64,000 nt of DNA from Parafannyhessea umbonata (GCF_900111255.1 NZ_FOGP01000003.1:1-64000); one strand, 5' to 3'; shown: positions 20,023 through 28,856, counted from the first letter of the stretch. Made by a program: numbers and translations. The notes: generated by a model from the letters alone, not told the origin.

Positions 20023-21591
20023 CTAGCCCATCCGGTCGAACACCACGCGGCCGTCGCTCACAGTCAGAACGGCATTCACGTCGCGAACGGTTGCCGGGTC
20101 CGCGTGGAGGACGTCCCTCTCCAAGACCACGATGTCGGCAAGCTTGCCAGGCTCGAGCGTTCCCAGGCGGTCTTCCGAGCAGCAGTCGTAGGCGCCGTTG
20201 GCCGTCCAGGAGAGCAGCATCTCCGGGACGGTGAGCATATTCTCAAGCCGCGCGGTGTCGCCGTCGTCAAAATGACCGCCGCAGCCGCAATAGATGGACT
20301 CGCCAATGGACGGCAGCATCAGCGGCAGGTCGGTGTCGCCCACCACGACGCAGCCGGCGTCCCACATCTGGCGACGCTGCCAGTAGTGCCCGAAGCGCTC
20401 GAGGCCGACCTTCCGCTCGACCATCTCGAGCAGGTCGGCCTTGCGGTCGAGCGACTGAATCTGCGGGTACACCTCGCAGATGCCACCCAGCTCGCCAAGG
20501 CGCACGAGGTCTTTGGGGTCCGAGAGCTCGACGTCTGTAATGGCATGCCGCCGCAGCAGGCGGCCGTCGGAGCCGCGAGCGCAGCGCTCGTACAGGCCGA
20601 CCACGTGCGCCACGGCCGCATCCCCCTGGCAGTGCAGGGAATAGCGAAAACCCTCGCGGTCGGCCTCCATGAGCTCCGACTCGATCAAATCCCACTCGAC
20701 GGGCTCGCCACAGCAGCAGTTGGGTCGGTCGAGGTAGGGCTCCTTGAGTTCGGCCATGCCCGACGCAATGGAACGGTCAGTCATGCGGTTGAAGCCGCCG
20801 AAGCTCAAGAACGGCCCCTGCAGGCGCTCGCTCATTCGACGCCCGTGCTCGAGGTCCATCGGCCGGCCGACGGGCTGGCTCATCATCGAGACGCGAACGG
20901 TGAGCTCATCGCTTTTCTCCATGGCCTCCATCACGTCGACGAAGCCGTAGTAGTCGTCGAAGGCCATCTCTTTGATCTGCGTGATGCCGCGCGAGTTCAG
21001 CATGCGCATGTACAGGCGGTACAGGCTGCGCATTCTGGGGTCCGCAAGGTAGTCGCGCATCATGCGCCAGATCTTCTCGGCATAGCACTCCTGAGGCGTG
21101 AAACCGTAGCGCTCGCGCGCAGCCCGATTCATCCAGCAGCAATCGCGCCCGTCCGAGAACGCCACAACCGGTCGGTCAGGAAACGTCGCGTCCAGAATCG
21201 CGTCCTCGTCGAAGGAGTCGTCCGCCAAGAATGACTCGGCATTCCAGCCGTGGGCAAAGAGGGGCTGGCCGTCGTCAAGCGTGCGCTCGTAGGCGAGAAG
21301 GGCCGCCAGTGCGCTCGACACGTCGTGCTCGCGCGAGAGGTCGCAGCCGAGCGAGAGCAGGGCCCAGCCGGTAAAGAAGGTGTGGTTGTCGGTCATGCCC
21401 GGAAGCACCGTGCGCTTGCCCGCGTCGAAAACGCGCGTGGCCGAGGAGACGTACGGGTCGGCGTCCTTACGCGGGCCAACCGCCACGATGCGGTTGGCCC
21501 GCGTCGCGACGAACCCATCAAAGGAGTCCGTGCCCGTTGCGGGGAAGACGTTGCGCGAAAGGATAACCAGGCTGTCTGGTCTGTCTTGCAT
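20023..21591 (-). CDS. YtcJ-type metal-dependent amidohydrolase
   Basis: Amidohydrolase-superfamily enzyme (522 aa) of the YtcJ/COG1574 branch. It has the N-terminal beta-sandwich strand, the metal-binding VLPGMTDNHTFFTGW (His in a DNH rather than the usual HxH context), a long TIM barrel with LHCQGDAAVAHVV, GDTDLPLM, and the C-terminal LGTLEPGKLADIVVLERD. Family substrates include N-acyl and formamide compounds; none can be assigned here. Its place between carrier and deglycase suggests that it trims an amide or acyl group from the imported Amadori compound, which is an inference. GAGGTGCACAG precedes the ATG. Confidence 0.8.
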   Translation of the reverse strand: MQDRPDSLVILSRNVFPATGTDSFDGFVATRANRIVAVGPRKDADPYVSSATRVFDAGKRTVLPGMTDNHTFFTGWALLSLGCDLSREHDVSSALAALLAYERTLDDGQPLFAHGWNAESFLADDSFDEDAILDATFPDRPVVAFSDGRDCCWMNRAARERYGFTPQECYAEKIWRMMRDYLADPRMRSLYRLYMRMLNSRGITQIKEMAFDDYYGFVDVMEAMEKSDELTVRVSMMSQPVGRPMDLEHGRRMSERLQGPFLSFGGFNRMTDRSIASGMAELKEPYLDRPNCCCGEPVEWDLIESELMEADREGFRYSLHCQGDAAVAHVVGLYERCARGSDGRLLRRHAITDVELSDPKDLVRLGELGGICEVYPQIQSLDRKADLLEMVERKVGLERFGHYWQRRQMWDAGCVVVGDTDLPLMLPSIGESIYCGCGGHFDDGDTARLENMLTVPEMLLSWTANGAYDCCSEDRLGTLEPGKLADIVVLERDVLHADPATVRDVNAVLTVSDGRVVFDRMG

Positions 21592-21621
21592 CTGTGCACC
21601 TCAATCGGGAATACGTGACCG

Positions 21622-23076
21622 CTATGCCGGGAGCATGCCCGAGATTGCCGTCACGGCGATTCCCAACGCGGCAATCAGGAGGACGAACTTCCAGCAGGTC
21701 TTCCACCACTGTCCGAAGCTGATCTTGCAGACGGCCAGGCCGGCAACGGTCATGCCCGCCGTGGGACTAATGGTATTCATGGTCTGGTTGGCCAGGCAGA
21801 GAGCCGTGACCGCCGCCTCGGGATTGACGCCGATGAGCTGCGTCAGGGGCCCAAGGATGGGCATCGTGAGCGCGGCGAGACCGGACGAGCTGGGGACCAA
21901 GAGCGAAAGCAGGCCCAGCACGACGTAAAGCAGCGTGGTGTAGATAGGGGTTGGGACGCCCGCCAGGCCGCCGGCCATCGCGTTCAGGATAGTGTCGATG
22001 ATCATGCCGTCCTCGGCGATGACCAGGATGGAGCGGGCAAGGCCGATGATGATGGCGGCATAGGCGAAGTCGGCGATGCCGTGAACGAACTCCTCGGCCA
22101 TCTCGCGCTCGCCCATGCCCGAGACGATGCCCGACAGGACGCCCATGCCAAAGAAGACTGCGCTGATCTCGTCCATGTACCACTGCTGAGTGACGAGGCC
22201 CCACACGATCAGGCCCATGCCGGCTGCGAAGATGGCAAGCACGCCCTTCTGGCGAGCAGTGAATGGCTGCTCGATGCTGTCATTCTGGACCGAGAACTCG
22301 ACGCGCTTCTGGATGTCGTCCTGATAGGTGATGGAGCTCTCGGGGTCGCGCTTGACCTTGGCCGCATAGCGCATGACCCAGACGACGGCCATCACGGTGA
22401 AGACGACCCACACGATCGCGCGCAGCCACAGCTGGGGATTGCCCTCGATGCCCGTGATTCCCTGGGCGATCAGAACGTTGAAGGGATTGACGGTCGAGGC
22501 GATGTAGCCGATGTTGGGACCCATGAAGCAGATGAGAAACGCGGTCATCGAGTCGTAGCCCAGGGCCATGATGACGGGGATGAAAATCGCGTAGAACGGC
22601 AGCGCCTCCTCGGACATGCCAAAGGTCGTTCCGCAGATGGAGAGAAGCACCATCACTATCGGGATAATCATGATGTCGCGTTTCTTGAACCTTCCGATGA
22701 CGTGGCTCAGTCCGGCGTTGATGGCGTTGGTCTTGGTGATGATTGCGAAGGAGCCGCCAATCAGGAGGACGAACGCAACGACGTCAGCCGCAGCCTGGAT
22801 ACCACGGGTAGGCGCCTGCATGAGCTGCATGAGGTTGCAGCGCAGATCGGTCGTCTCTCCGGTCTCCTCGTCGACAGAGACCTTCTCCTGGGACGAATAG
22901 GTTCCGGCAACGGCCACTTCCTTCTCGCCCGCGGCAGTCTCGATGACCTGTCGCTCATACGAACCGGACGGGACAATCCAGGTCAGGGCCGCGAACACTA
23001 TCATCAGCAAGAAGACGATCGTATACACGTGCGGCAGGTGGAATCTTCTTTTCTTTTCCGAGCCTTCTTCTGTCAT
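21622..23076 (-). CDS. YfcC-family membrane carrier (arginine/ornithine-antiporter-like)
   Basis: Integral membrane transporter (484 aa) of the YfcC/DcuC-related family. It has a cytoplasmic basic N-terminus, a first helix VYTIVFLLMIVFAALTWIVPSGSYERQV, and about 12 membrane segments. Two re-entrant conserved loops follow: ISPTAGMTVAGLA and PSSSGLAALTMP. The ATG at 23076 has GGGAGG seven bases upstream and is preferred to one five codons earlier. It is the first gene of the operon, taking the position that FrlA (APC permease) or an ABC importer holds in known fructoselysine loci. Substrate inferred from context only. Confidence 0.85.
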   Translation of the reverse strand: MTEEGSEKKRRFHLPHVYTIVFLLMIVFAALTWIVPSGSYERQVIETAAGEKEVAVAGTYSSQEKVSVDEETGETTDLRCNLMQLMQAPTRGIQAAADVVAFVLLIGGSFAIITKTNAINAGLSHVIGRFKKRDIMIIPIVMVLLSICGTTFGMSEEALPFYAIFIPVIMALGYDSMTAFLICFMGPNIGYIASTVNPFNVLIAQGITGIEGNPQLWLRAIVWVVFTVMAVVWVMRYAAKVKRDPESSITYQDDIQKRVEFSVQNDSIEQPFTARQKGVLAIFAAGMGLIVWGLVTQQWYMDEISAVFFGMGVLSGIVSGMGEREMAEEFVHGIADFAYAAIIIGLARSILVIAEDGMIIDTILNAMAGGLAGVPTPIYTTLLYVVLGLLSLLVPSSSGLAALTMPILGPLTQLIGVNPEAAVTALCLANQTMNTISPTAGMTVAGLAVCKISFGQWWKTCWKFVLLIAALGIAVTAISGMLPA

Positions 23077-23167
23077 GCCAATGCCTCCCATGCGCTTCGC
23101 TTTCAGGTGCCAATCAAGAAGAGTCGAGCAGACGCGCCTCCCTCGACTTCTTGTACGTATAGGTTAT

Positions 23168-23184
23168 ATGACGTTGTATGACGT
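23168..23184. promoter_or_regulatory. GntR operator candidate before the YfcC operon
   Basis: ATGACGTTGTATGACGT, two ATGACGT units ten bases apart (one helical turn). It is nearly identical to the 17-mer before the GntR gene at 24170. It lies about 90 bases upstream of the carrier start and overlaps AT-rich promoter-like sequence (TATAAC and TATACG on the minus strand). Confidence 0.65.
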
Positions 23185-23347
23185 TTCGTAGTTAGTAAAA
23201 TCCCCTTAGCGCGTTCGAAACCTATGGGCTCCGCAAGCGGCATGAAAAACCGGCCAGGCGGTCGCCTAGCCCGAGAGGGCTCATCGCACGTGTAAGGGCT
23301 CGTTCGCGCGGCGACGATCGCCAGAACGAGCAATCGGCGCGAGCGAG

Positions 23348-24076
23348 CTAGATGTCAAAGACGTAGAGGCTTCCCACGATGCGCTGCTTGCCCACGAAGA
23401 AGGGCTTCCCCTCCTGATCGGTGAAGAACACCGTCTCGAGGAAGAGCGGCTCGCCCATGGTCACGCCCAAATCCGCGGCCTCCCTGGAGCCAGCATGGAC
23501 GATCTCGAGGGTACAGCGCTCATCGCCCTCAGGCCTGCGTCCACTCTCCTGCTCGACGAACTTGAAGATCGATTTGTCCTCAAGGTCCGCGCAGAGCAGG
23601 AATGCAAACTCGCGCAGTGGATAGTAGTTGTTCTCGATCATGATGGGAACGCCGTCGGCCGTACGCAATCGTCTGACATGCACCAGACGCTCGCCCTCGG
23701 CAAGTCCCAGAAACGCCGCCACACTCGCATGCGCCTCGACCAGCTCAACGCCCAAGACCTTGGCACCGGGCACGCGATTGCCCTCGGCGCAGGTATCCGA
23801 GAAGCTCTGGACCTCGCTGGTCTGGCAGATCTTGCGCTCGAGCTTGGGACGGCTCACAAAGGTCCCCTTGCCGCGCATCTTGGTGAGGTAGCCGCGATCA
23901 ACCAATTCGGAGACGGCTCGGCGAACCGTGATCCTGCTGACGGAATAGATCTGGGACAGCTCGCCCTCGGAGGGAATCCGCTGTCCCGTTTGGTACTTGC
24001 CGCTGTCGACATCGTCCTTGATGCTATCCATCACCTGCTGGTACAGCGGGGTAAGTGACGCCTCCACTAACCTCAT
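23348..24076 (-). CDS. frlR: GntR/HutC-family transcriptional regulator of the frl-type operon
   Basis: DNA-binding regulator with an N-terminal winged helix (LYQQVMDSIKDDVDSGKYQTGQRIPSEGELSQIY, VSRITVRRAVSEL, GYLTKMRGKGTFV) and a UTRA effector domain from about residue 95 (LVHVRRLRTADGVPIMIENNYYP). HutC members usually sense phosphorylated sugars or amino-acid derivatives, so a phosphorylated Amadori compound is a plausible effector. The 242-aa gene has its own promoter region upstream, and matching 17-bp sites before it and before the operon suggest autoregulation. The ATG has GAGGGA five bases upstream. The symbol is given by context. Confidence 0.82.
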   Translation of the reverse strand: MRLVEASLTPLYQQVMDSIKDDVDSGKYQTGQRIPSEGELSQIYSVSRITVRRAVSELVDRGYLTKMRGKGTFVSRPKLERKICQTSEVQSFSDTCAEGNRVPGAKVLGVELVEAHASVAAFLGLAEGERLVHVRRLRTADGVPIMIENNYYPLREFAFLLCADLEDKSIFKFVEQESGRRPEGDERCTLEIVHAGSREAADLGVTMGEPLFLETVFFTDQEGKPFFVGKQRIVGSLYVFDI

Positions 24077-24169
24077 CCCAATCCCTCAGACGGCGAGAAG
24101 GGACAGACCCCCCCTCGCGCCATACGGCTGCCGGCAAAGCGTCCGGGCCATACGGGCACATAACAAGTC

Positions 24170-24186
24170 ATGACATTGTATGACAT
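24170..24186. promoter_or_regulatory. GntR operator candidate before its own gene
   Basis: ATGACATTGTATGACAT. It differs from the site at 23168 only at the sixth base of each half-site (A for G), so the change is symmetrical across the two repeats. It is 94 bases upstream of the regulator start. Confidence 0.65.
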
Positions 24187-24297
24187 GTTCCAGTCGCATC
24201 GGATGACGGACTCGTCGACCGCCTGGCAGAAACACCCGAAGCCAGGCGGAACGGGGAATTCGAAAGATTTGGACTTGCCCCACGAGGCAGTTTCCTC

Positions 24298-24328
24298 AAA
24301 AAAGAGGTCCAGCCTACGAGAGGACCTC
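24298..24328 (-). terminator. Rho-independent terminator overlapping the EIIB stop codon
   Basis: On the minus strand GAGGTCC, an 11-base loop that includes the TAG stop, GGACCTC and then TTTTTT. Translation to the stop would disrupt the stem, so termination may respond to ribosome position. Confidence 0.8.
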
Positions 24329-24592
24329 CACGAGCCGGTCGAGCTCGTCCTCCTGGCCCATACCCGTCAGAAAGGCGACGCCGTTGATAGTCGGTACGTC
24401 GTAGTCCTTCTCGGTCTTGACAACGGGCACGTAAGCCACAGCACCCTCGAGGGCCTCGTCGAGGTCCTTCACCTCTGCCGCCTGAACGTCAGCCTCTACG
24501 TCGCGCTCCTCAAGGAGCTTCGTGATCTTCTGGGCGACCATCTTTGAGGTGGCGATGCCGGAGCCGCACGCCACGATGACCTTTTTCGACAT
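24314..24592 (-). CDS. Orphan PTS EIIB component, galactitol (GatB) type
   Basis: Small cytoplasmic phosphocarrier (92 aa). It begins KKVIVACGSGIATSKMVAQK, with phosphorylatable Cys9 in the CGSGIATS loop typical of galactitol-family IIB proteins. No IIA or IIC is encoded nearby: it sits alone between the frl-type locus and uvrB and ends in its own terminator. It may pair with a IIC elsewhere, act as a regulatory phosphocarrier, or be what remains of a lost operon. AAAGGAACTCC precedes the ATG. Confidence 0.85.
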   Translation of the reverse strand: MSKKVIVACGSGIATSKMVAQKITKLLEERDVEADVQAAEVKDLDEALEGAVAYVPVVKTEKDYDVPTINGVAFLTGMGQEDELDRLVEVLS

Positions 24593-24724
24593 GGAGTTCC
24601 TTTCTCTCGGCAGGTTTCAGTCTACCAGCGAAAACGGAGGGGTTCGCAACTTGTCACACAGTTGTGAGGTTTGGCAGCTCATCCCGAAGCCGCCGACCGG
24701 GTCACACTCCGCCCCTGCGTCCTC

Positions 24725-27016
24725 CTAGTGCTTCTTGCGGAAGCGGCGGCGCGTGGCATGGGCCGAACCCTTGCGCGCACCGGCCTTGAGGCGGTTCATC
24801 ACGTCGTCGGCCGAAGTGCCCTCAAGATGGCTTCGCAGCTCGACCACCTGGTCACGCAGACGCGCGGCACGCTCGAAGTCCATGTCGGCAGAGGCCTGGA
24901 CCATCTCGTCCTCGAGGGCACCAAGAATCTGCGCGACCTCCTGCTTGGGCAGCGCGGAGAGCTCATCGGCAACCGACGAAATGGTGCGCTCGTGCTCGCA
25001 CCCCTCCCTGTCCGGAAGGTCCTCGTCGCCCTTGGCGGTAAAGAACTCGCCGCCGACGCGCGACTTGGTGCCCAGGGTCTTCTCGGCCTCCACGATGAAG
25101 CTCGTGACGTCGGTGATCGACTTGCTGATGGTCTTGGGTACGATGCCGTGCTCCTCGTTGAAGGCCATCTGGATCTTGCGGCGGCGGGCGGTCTCGCCCA
25201 TGGCCTCGCGCATGGAGTCCGTAATCGTGTCGGCATACATGACGACCTCACCCTGGGCGTTTCGCGCAGCGCGGCCCATGGTCTGGATGAGCGAGCGGCG
25301 ATTGCGCAGGAAGCCCTCCTTATCCGCGTCGAGGATCGCGACGAGCGAGACCTCGGGGATGTCGAGGCCCTCGCGCAGAAGGTTGATGCCTACCAGGACG
25401 TCGATCTTGCCCAGGCGCAGGTCGCGAATGATGTCGATGCGGTCGAGCGTGGCGGTGTCAGAGTGCATGTAGTTGACGCGCACGCCCTCGTCCAGAAGGT
25501 GGTCGGTCAGGTCCTCGGCCATGCGCTTGGTGAGGGTTGTGACCAGCACGCGCTCCTTCTTGGCGACGCGGGTCTTGATCTCGTCCATCAGGTCGTCAAT
25601 CTGGCCGCGCACAGGGCGCACCTCGACCTTGGGGTCGAGCAGGCCCGTCGGTCGAATGACCTGCTCGACCTCCTGCTCAGAAACCGCTTCCTCGTAGTCG
25701 CCCGGCGTCGCAGAGACGTAGACGAACTGCGGGATGCGCGCCTCGAACTCGTCGAAGCGCAAAGGGCGGTTGTCGAGTGCCGAGGGCAGGCGGAAGCCGT
25801 GGTCGATCAGCGTGACCTTGCGGGAGCGGTCGCCCTCGTACATGCCGCGAATCTGGGGCACCGTGACGTGGGACTCGTCAATGATGCAGAGCATGTCCTT
25901 GGGGAAGTAGTCGATCAGCGTGTAGGGAGGCTCGCCGGGACGGCGGCCGTCCATGTGGCGCGAGTAGTTCTCGATGCCGGAGCAGTAGCCCATGGTCTCG
26001 AGCATCTCGACGTCGTAGCCGGTGCGCTGCGACAGGCGCTGTGCCTCGAGGATCATGTCGTTGTCCTTCAGCTCCTTCACGCGGCCCTCGAGCTCCTCCT
26101 CGATGGTCTTGATGGCGTGGTTCACCTTGGGACGCTCGGTAACGTAGTGGGAGGCGGGCCAGATGGGAATTGCGTCGTACTCGCGGACAATCTCGCCCGT
26201 CACGCCGTCGATCTCTGCGATGAGCTCGACCTCGTCGCCGAAGAAGCTAATGCGCAGGGGGTTCTCCGCGTAGGGCGGAAACACGTCGACGGTGTCGCCG
26301 CGCACGCGAAACATACCGCGCTGCAGCTCATAATCGTTGCGGTCGTACTGAATGTCGATGAGCTCCTTGATGAGGTCGTCGCGTTCCAGGGGAACTGACT
26401 TGTCGACGTTGGGGGCAAGGCCAGCGTAGTCCTGGGGCGAGCCAATGCCGTAGATGCACGAGACCGACGCGACCACGATGACGTCTCGCCGGGAGAGCAG
26501 ACTCGAGGTGGCCTGGTGACGGAGCTTCTCGACCTCCTCGTTGATGGAGGCGTCCTTCTCGATGTAGGTGTCCGTCTGCGGGACGTAGGCCTCGGGCTGG
26601 TAGTAGTCGTAGTAGCTGACGAAATAGACGACCGCGTTGTTGGGGAACATCTCCTTCATCTCGCTGGCGACCTGTGCCGCAAGCGTCTTGTTGGGCTCCA
26701 TGATGAGCGTGGGCTTCTGGACGGCCTCGATGGTCTTGGCCATCGAGAAGGTCTTGCCCGACCCTGTGACGCCCAGCAGCGTCTGGTAGCGCAGTCCCGC
26801 CTTGATGCCCTCGGAGAGCTTCTTGATGGCGTTCGGCTGGTCGCCGGCCGGCTCGAAGGGAGAGACGACCTCAAGCCGCTCGTCACCGTGCTCGAGCCCG
26901 AAGCGCTTGAGCTCTGCCCCGACGCGCTCGCGCGCCTCTGCCGTGCCCGCAAGGGGCTCGTAGGTAATGGTCTGGCCCGTTTCGCTCACGAACGAGCGCT
27001 CCCGCGTCTGTGACAC
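24725..27016 (-). CDS. uvrB: Excinuclease ABC subunit B
   Basis: Helicase-like core of nucleotide excision repair that loads on damage with UvrA and recruits UvrC. The 763-aa protein has Walker A GVTGSGKT (about 82-89), the beta-hairpin region [12 protein letters not shown], the DESH box, [14 protein letters not shown], and a C-terminal UVR motif ([17 protein letters not shown]) for UvrC contact. Walker A lies about 44 residues later than in E. coli, so there is an N-terminal extension. The GTG start is backed by AAGGAGG four bases upstream. The tail after the UVR motif is basic ([18 protein letters not shown]). Confidence 0.97.
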   Translation of the reverse strand: MSQTRERSFVSETGQTITYEPLAGTAEARERVGAELKRFGLEHGDERLEVVSPFEPAGDQPNAIKKLSEGIKAGLRYQTLLGVTGSGKTFSMAKTIEAVQKPTLIMEPNKTLAAQVASEMKEMFPNNAVVYFVSYYDYYQPEAYVPQTDTYIEKDASINEEVEKLRHQATSSLLSRRDVIVVASVSCIYGIGSPQDYAGLAPNVDKSVPLERDDLIKELIDIQYDRNDYELQRGMFRVRGDTVDVFPPYAENPLRISFFGDEVELIAEIDGVTGEIVREYDAIPIWPASHYVTERPKVNHAIKTIEEELEGRVKELKDNDMILEAQRLSQRTGYDVEMLETMGYCSGIENYSRHMDGRRPGEPPYTLIDYFPKDMLCIIDESHVTVPQIRGMYEGDRSRKVTLIDHGFRLPSALDNRPLRFDEFEARIPQFVYVSATPGDYEEAVSEQEVEQVIRPTGLLDPKVEVRPVRGQIDDLMDEIKTRVAKKERVLVTTLTKRMAEDLTDHLLDEGVRVNYMHSDTATLDRIDIIRDLRLGKIDVLVGINLLREGLDIPEVSLVAILDADKEGFLRNRRSLIQTMGRAARNAQGEVVMYADTITDSMREAMGETARRRKIQMAFNEEHGIVPKTISKSITDVTSFIVEAEKTLGTKSRVGGEFFTAKGDEDLPDREGCEHERTISSVADELSALPKQEVAQILGALEDEMVQASADMDFERAARLRDQVVELRSHLEGTSADDVMNRLKAGARKGSAHATRRRFRKKH

Positions 27017-27040
27017 CCTGCCTCCTTAGGTCCTCGTATA

Positions 27041-27052
27041 GAACAAGTGTAC
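27041..27052. promoter_or_regulatory. Probable LexA (SOS) box upstream of uvrB
   Basis: GAACAAGTGTAC, one base off the GAAC-N4-GTTC pattern, 25 bases before the uvrB start. On the uvrB strand the context is TTGCGC, 18 bases, TATACG, so the box would occupy the promoter spacer. The flank GTTCTATACGA is shared with the uvrA site. Confidence 0.6.
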
Positions 27053-27123
27053 CCATGTGCGCAAGGACTATGCCAGAAGCGCCCGCGGTCGCGGCGGGTG
27101 CGGCATTGCGGCACCCGGAACCT

Positions 27124-27723
27124 CTAGAAGAGCGAGCCTGAGTTCTCGATGCCGTCGGGATACAGCTGGCGGTAGCGTCCCTGCGCATCGTTCACGCGCA
27201 CCAGGTACGAGGCCGTCTCGGCGAACTGAACCGTCTCGTTCACGTTACCGCCGTTGGCGGTCCACTGCGAGACCGAGCCCAGACCGGCGTTGTAGGCGGC
27301 GATGACCTCGTCCTGCGACTTGAGGTTGCGCTGCAGGTAGGCCAGGTAGGCGGTGCCGTACTCGATGTTGGTCGCCGGATCGGTCAGGTCATTGGGGTTG
27401 TAGGTGCGGCTGTCGACCAAGCCCAGGCGCGCCACCTCGGCCGAGGTCGAGGGCATCATCTGCATCAGGCCGACCGCGCCAGCCGAAGAGGTGACGTTGG
27501 GATCCCAGTTCGACTCGCACTTGACCACGGCGCAGACCAGGTACTCGTCCACCCCGTAGCGCTGCGAGGCGCTCTTGATGATCTCGGCGTACCTGACGGG
27601 ATACAGGACCTTCCTGACGACCTTGGCAGGGGCAATGCCGATGCCGGCCGTAACAACGCACAGGGCAAGCATCACCATGATGGGAATCGTTCTGAACCAC
27701 CTGAAGAAGCGCGTGTCGCTCAT
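27124..27723 (-). CDS. Membrane-anchored lytic transglycosylase (SLT domain)
   Basis: Cell-wall lytic enzyme that cleaves peptidoglycan glycan strands to anhydro-muropeptides. The 199-aa protein has an N-terminal hydrophobic anchor (residues about 10-31) without a clear cleavage site, then an SLT domain. That domain has the catalytic Glu in VVKCESNWDPNV, GAVGLMQMMPSTSAEVA, NIEYGTAYLAYLQ and VIAAYNAGLGSV. It is likely co-transcribed after coaE, whose stop lies 57 bases upstream. The role may be general wall remodelling. Confidence 0.9.
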   Translation of the reverse strand: MSDTRFFRWFRTIPIMVMLALCVVTAGIGIAPAKVVRKVLYPVRYAEIIKSASQRYGVDEYLVCAVVKCESNWDPNVTSSAGAVGLMQMMPSTSAEVARLGLVDSRTYNPNDLTDPATNIEYGTAYLAYLQRNLKSQDEVIAAYNAGLGSVSQWTANGGNVNETVQFAETASYLVRVNDAQGRYRQLYPDGIENSGSLF

Positions 27724-27780
27724 GGCAGCCCCCCTCTCAGTCAGTAAGTAGTCTTTCGCTTGGTTCCGCGGGGCGGGCGG

Positions 27781-28446
27781 CTAGCGGGCACGCGTCGGCC
27801 AGCCCATGCGCTCACGCGCGGCCCACCAGGCGCGGACCTTATCCAGCAGCTCGTCGAGCGAGCCGTCGTTGGCAAGCTCGGTGTCACATGCGCGACGCAG
27901 GTAGTCGTCGTCCGGCTGGCCGGCCAGACGGCGCCTGAAGTCCTCCTCCGCAACGCCGCGCCCCAAAGCGTGGCGCAGACGCACTTCGGGAGAGCATGTG
28001 ACGCACACGAGCTCGTCGGCAAAGTCCAACTGGCCCTCCATGCGGTCGAGCAGTGGGACCTCGACCACACGCACCCGGGCGTCCTCGGCAGGCCCCGCAC
28101 CATCCCCCGCCCCGGTGTCATCGTCAGGCGAGTAGAGCTCGCGCTCCAGCTCGCGTTGGATGTAGGGAAGCTCGATCTTCTCTAGAAGGGCCGACCGTTC
28201 GGGCGTCGAGAAGGCCCTCTGCGCAATCAGGCCACGGTTCAGCTCGCCCGTGGCCTGATTGACGATGTCATCTCCAAAGGCACGCGCGAGCCCGTCGACG
28301 CAGGGGCTGCCCGGCCTCATGACGAGGCGCGAGATCGCATCGAGGTCGATGCGACGGGCACCCAAGCGCTCAAGCTCGCGCGCAACGGTCGACTTGCCGG
28401 ACGCAATGGAGCCGGTGAGCACCACCGTGTAGGGTCGTTGCGCCAT
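27781..28446 (-). CDS. coaE: Dephospho-CoA kinase
   Basis: Last step of coenzyme A synthesis (3'-phosphorylation of dephospho-CoA). The 221-aa protein starts MAQRPYTVVLTGSIASGKST with the P-loop GSIASGKS, followed by LGARRIDLDAISR (catalytic Asp) and VVEVPLLDRMEGQLDFADELVCV. An acidic low-complexity insert (DDDTGAGDGAGPAEDA, about residues 110-126) is not usual for the family. The ATG lies five bases after the zinc-ribbon gene's stop, so both belong to one unit. The frame is open far upstream but in the shadow of that gene. Confidence 0.93.
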   Translation of the reverse strand: MAQRPYTVVLTGSIASGKSTVARELERLGARRIDLDAISRLVMRPGSPCVDGLARAFGDDIVNQATGELNRGLIAQRAFSTPERSALLEKIELPYIQRELERELYSPDDDTGAGDGAGPAEDARVRVVEVPLLDRMEGQLDFADELVCVTCSPEVRLRHALGRGVAEEDFRRRLAGQPDDDYLRRACDTELANDGSLDELLDKVRAWWAARERMGWPTRAR

Positions 28447-28451
28447 GCGTG

Positions 28452-28856
28452 CTACGACTTGCTGTCGAACTTCTGCTTGCAGCGCGGGCAGGTGATCCTG
28501 ATGTGGCCCTTGCCACGCGGCACGCGCACCTTCTGGTGGCAGTTGGGGCAGGTCGCGTGTTTGTAGGCACGCGCGTCCTTGACGGCGGCCACGGGGTTGG
28601 TGATGAAGGGGCGCACGGGGCCGGCAAACTCGGCGAAGGCCATGCTCTCCTTGCGGCGCTGGTTGATGTCGGTCGAGACCACGCGGAAGATCGCGTAGGC
28701 GAGAAGCGCCAGCATCAGCAGGCTGATGACGAGGTTGTTCGCGAAGATGTTGATGATGGCCAGGATGACCATTAGTTCGATGCAGGCAAGGCTCAGCTCG
28801 TCGGCACCGTTGCGGCCGCGCATGAAGTCCTGGACCTTGTTCATGAAGTCGTTCAT
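28452..28856 (-). CDS. Membrane protein with C-terminal zinc ribbon
   Basis: Hypothetical protein of 134 aa. Two adjacent hydrophobic helices (about residues 24-65: LACIELMVILAIINIFANNL, VISLLMLALLAYAIF) form a hairpin. The C-terminal zinc ribbon CPNC...CPRC follows, with basic residues between. The domain order suggests a membrane-tethered nucleic-acid- or protein-binding module, but no function is known to me. The ATG at 28856 has GAGAGG eight bases upstream; an ATG two codons earlier is too close to it. First gene of the unit with coaE and the lytic transglycosylase. Confidence 0.8.
   Translation of the reverse strand: MNDFMNKVQDFMRGRNGADELSLACIELMVILAIINIFANNLVISLLMLALLAYAIFRVVSTDINQRRKESMAFAEFAGPVRPFITNPVAAVKDARAYKHATCPNCHQKVRVPRGKGHIRITCPRCKQKFDSKS

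Noticed and set aside
23092-23347. A gene between the YfcC gene and the GntR gene
   Set aside because: Short frames here have no ribosome site and overlap the operator and promoter-like sequence.
24671-26398. Long plus-strand frame antisense to uvrB
   Set aside because: Same GC-driven shadow effect; no recognisable motif and uvrB is unmistakable on the other strand.
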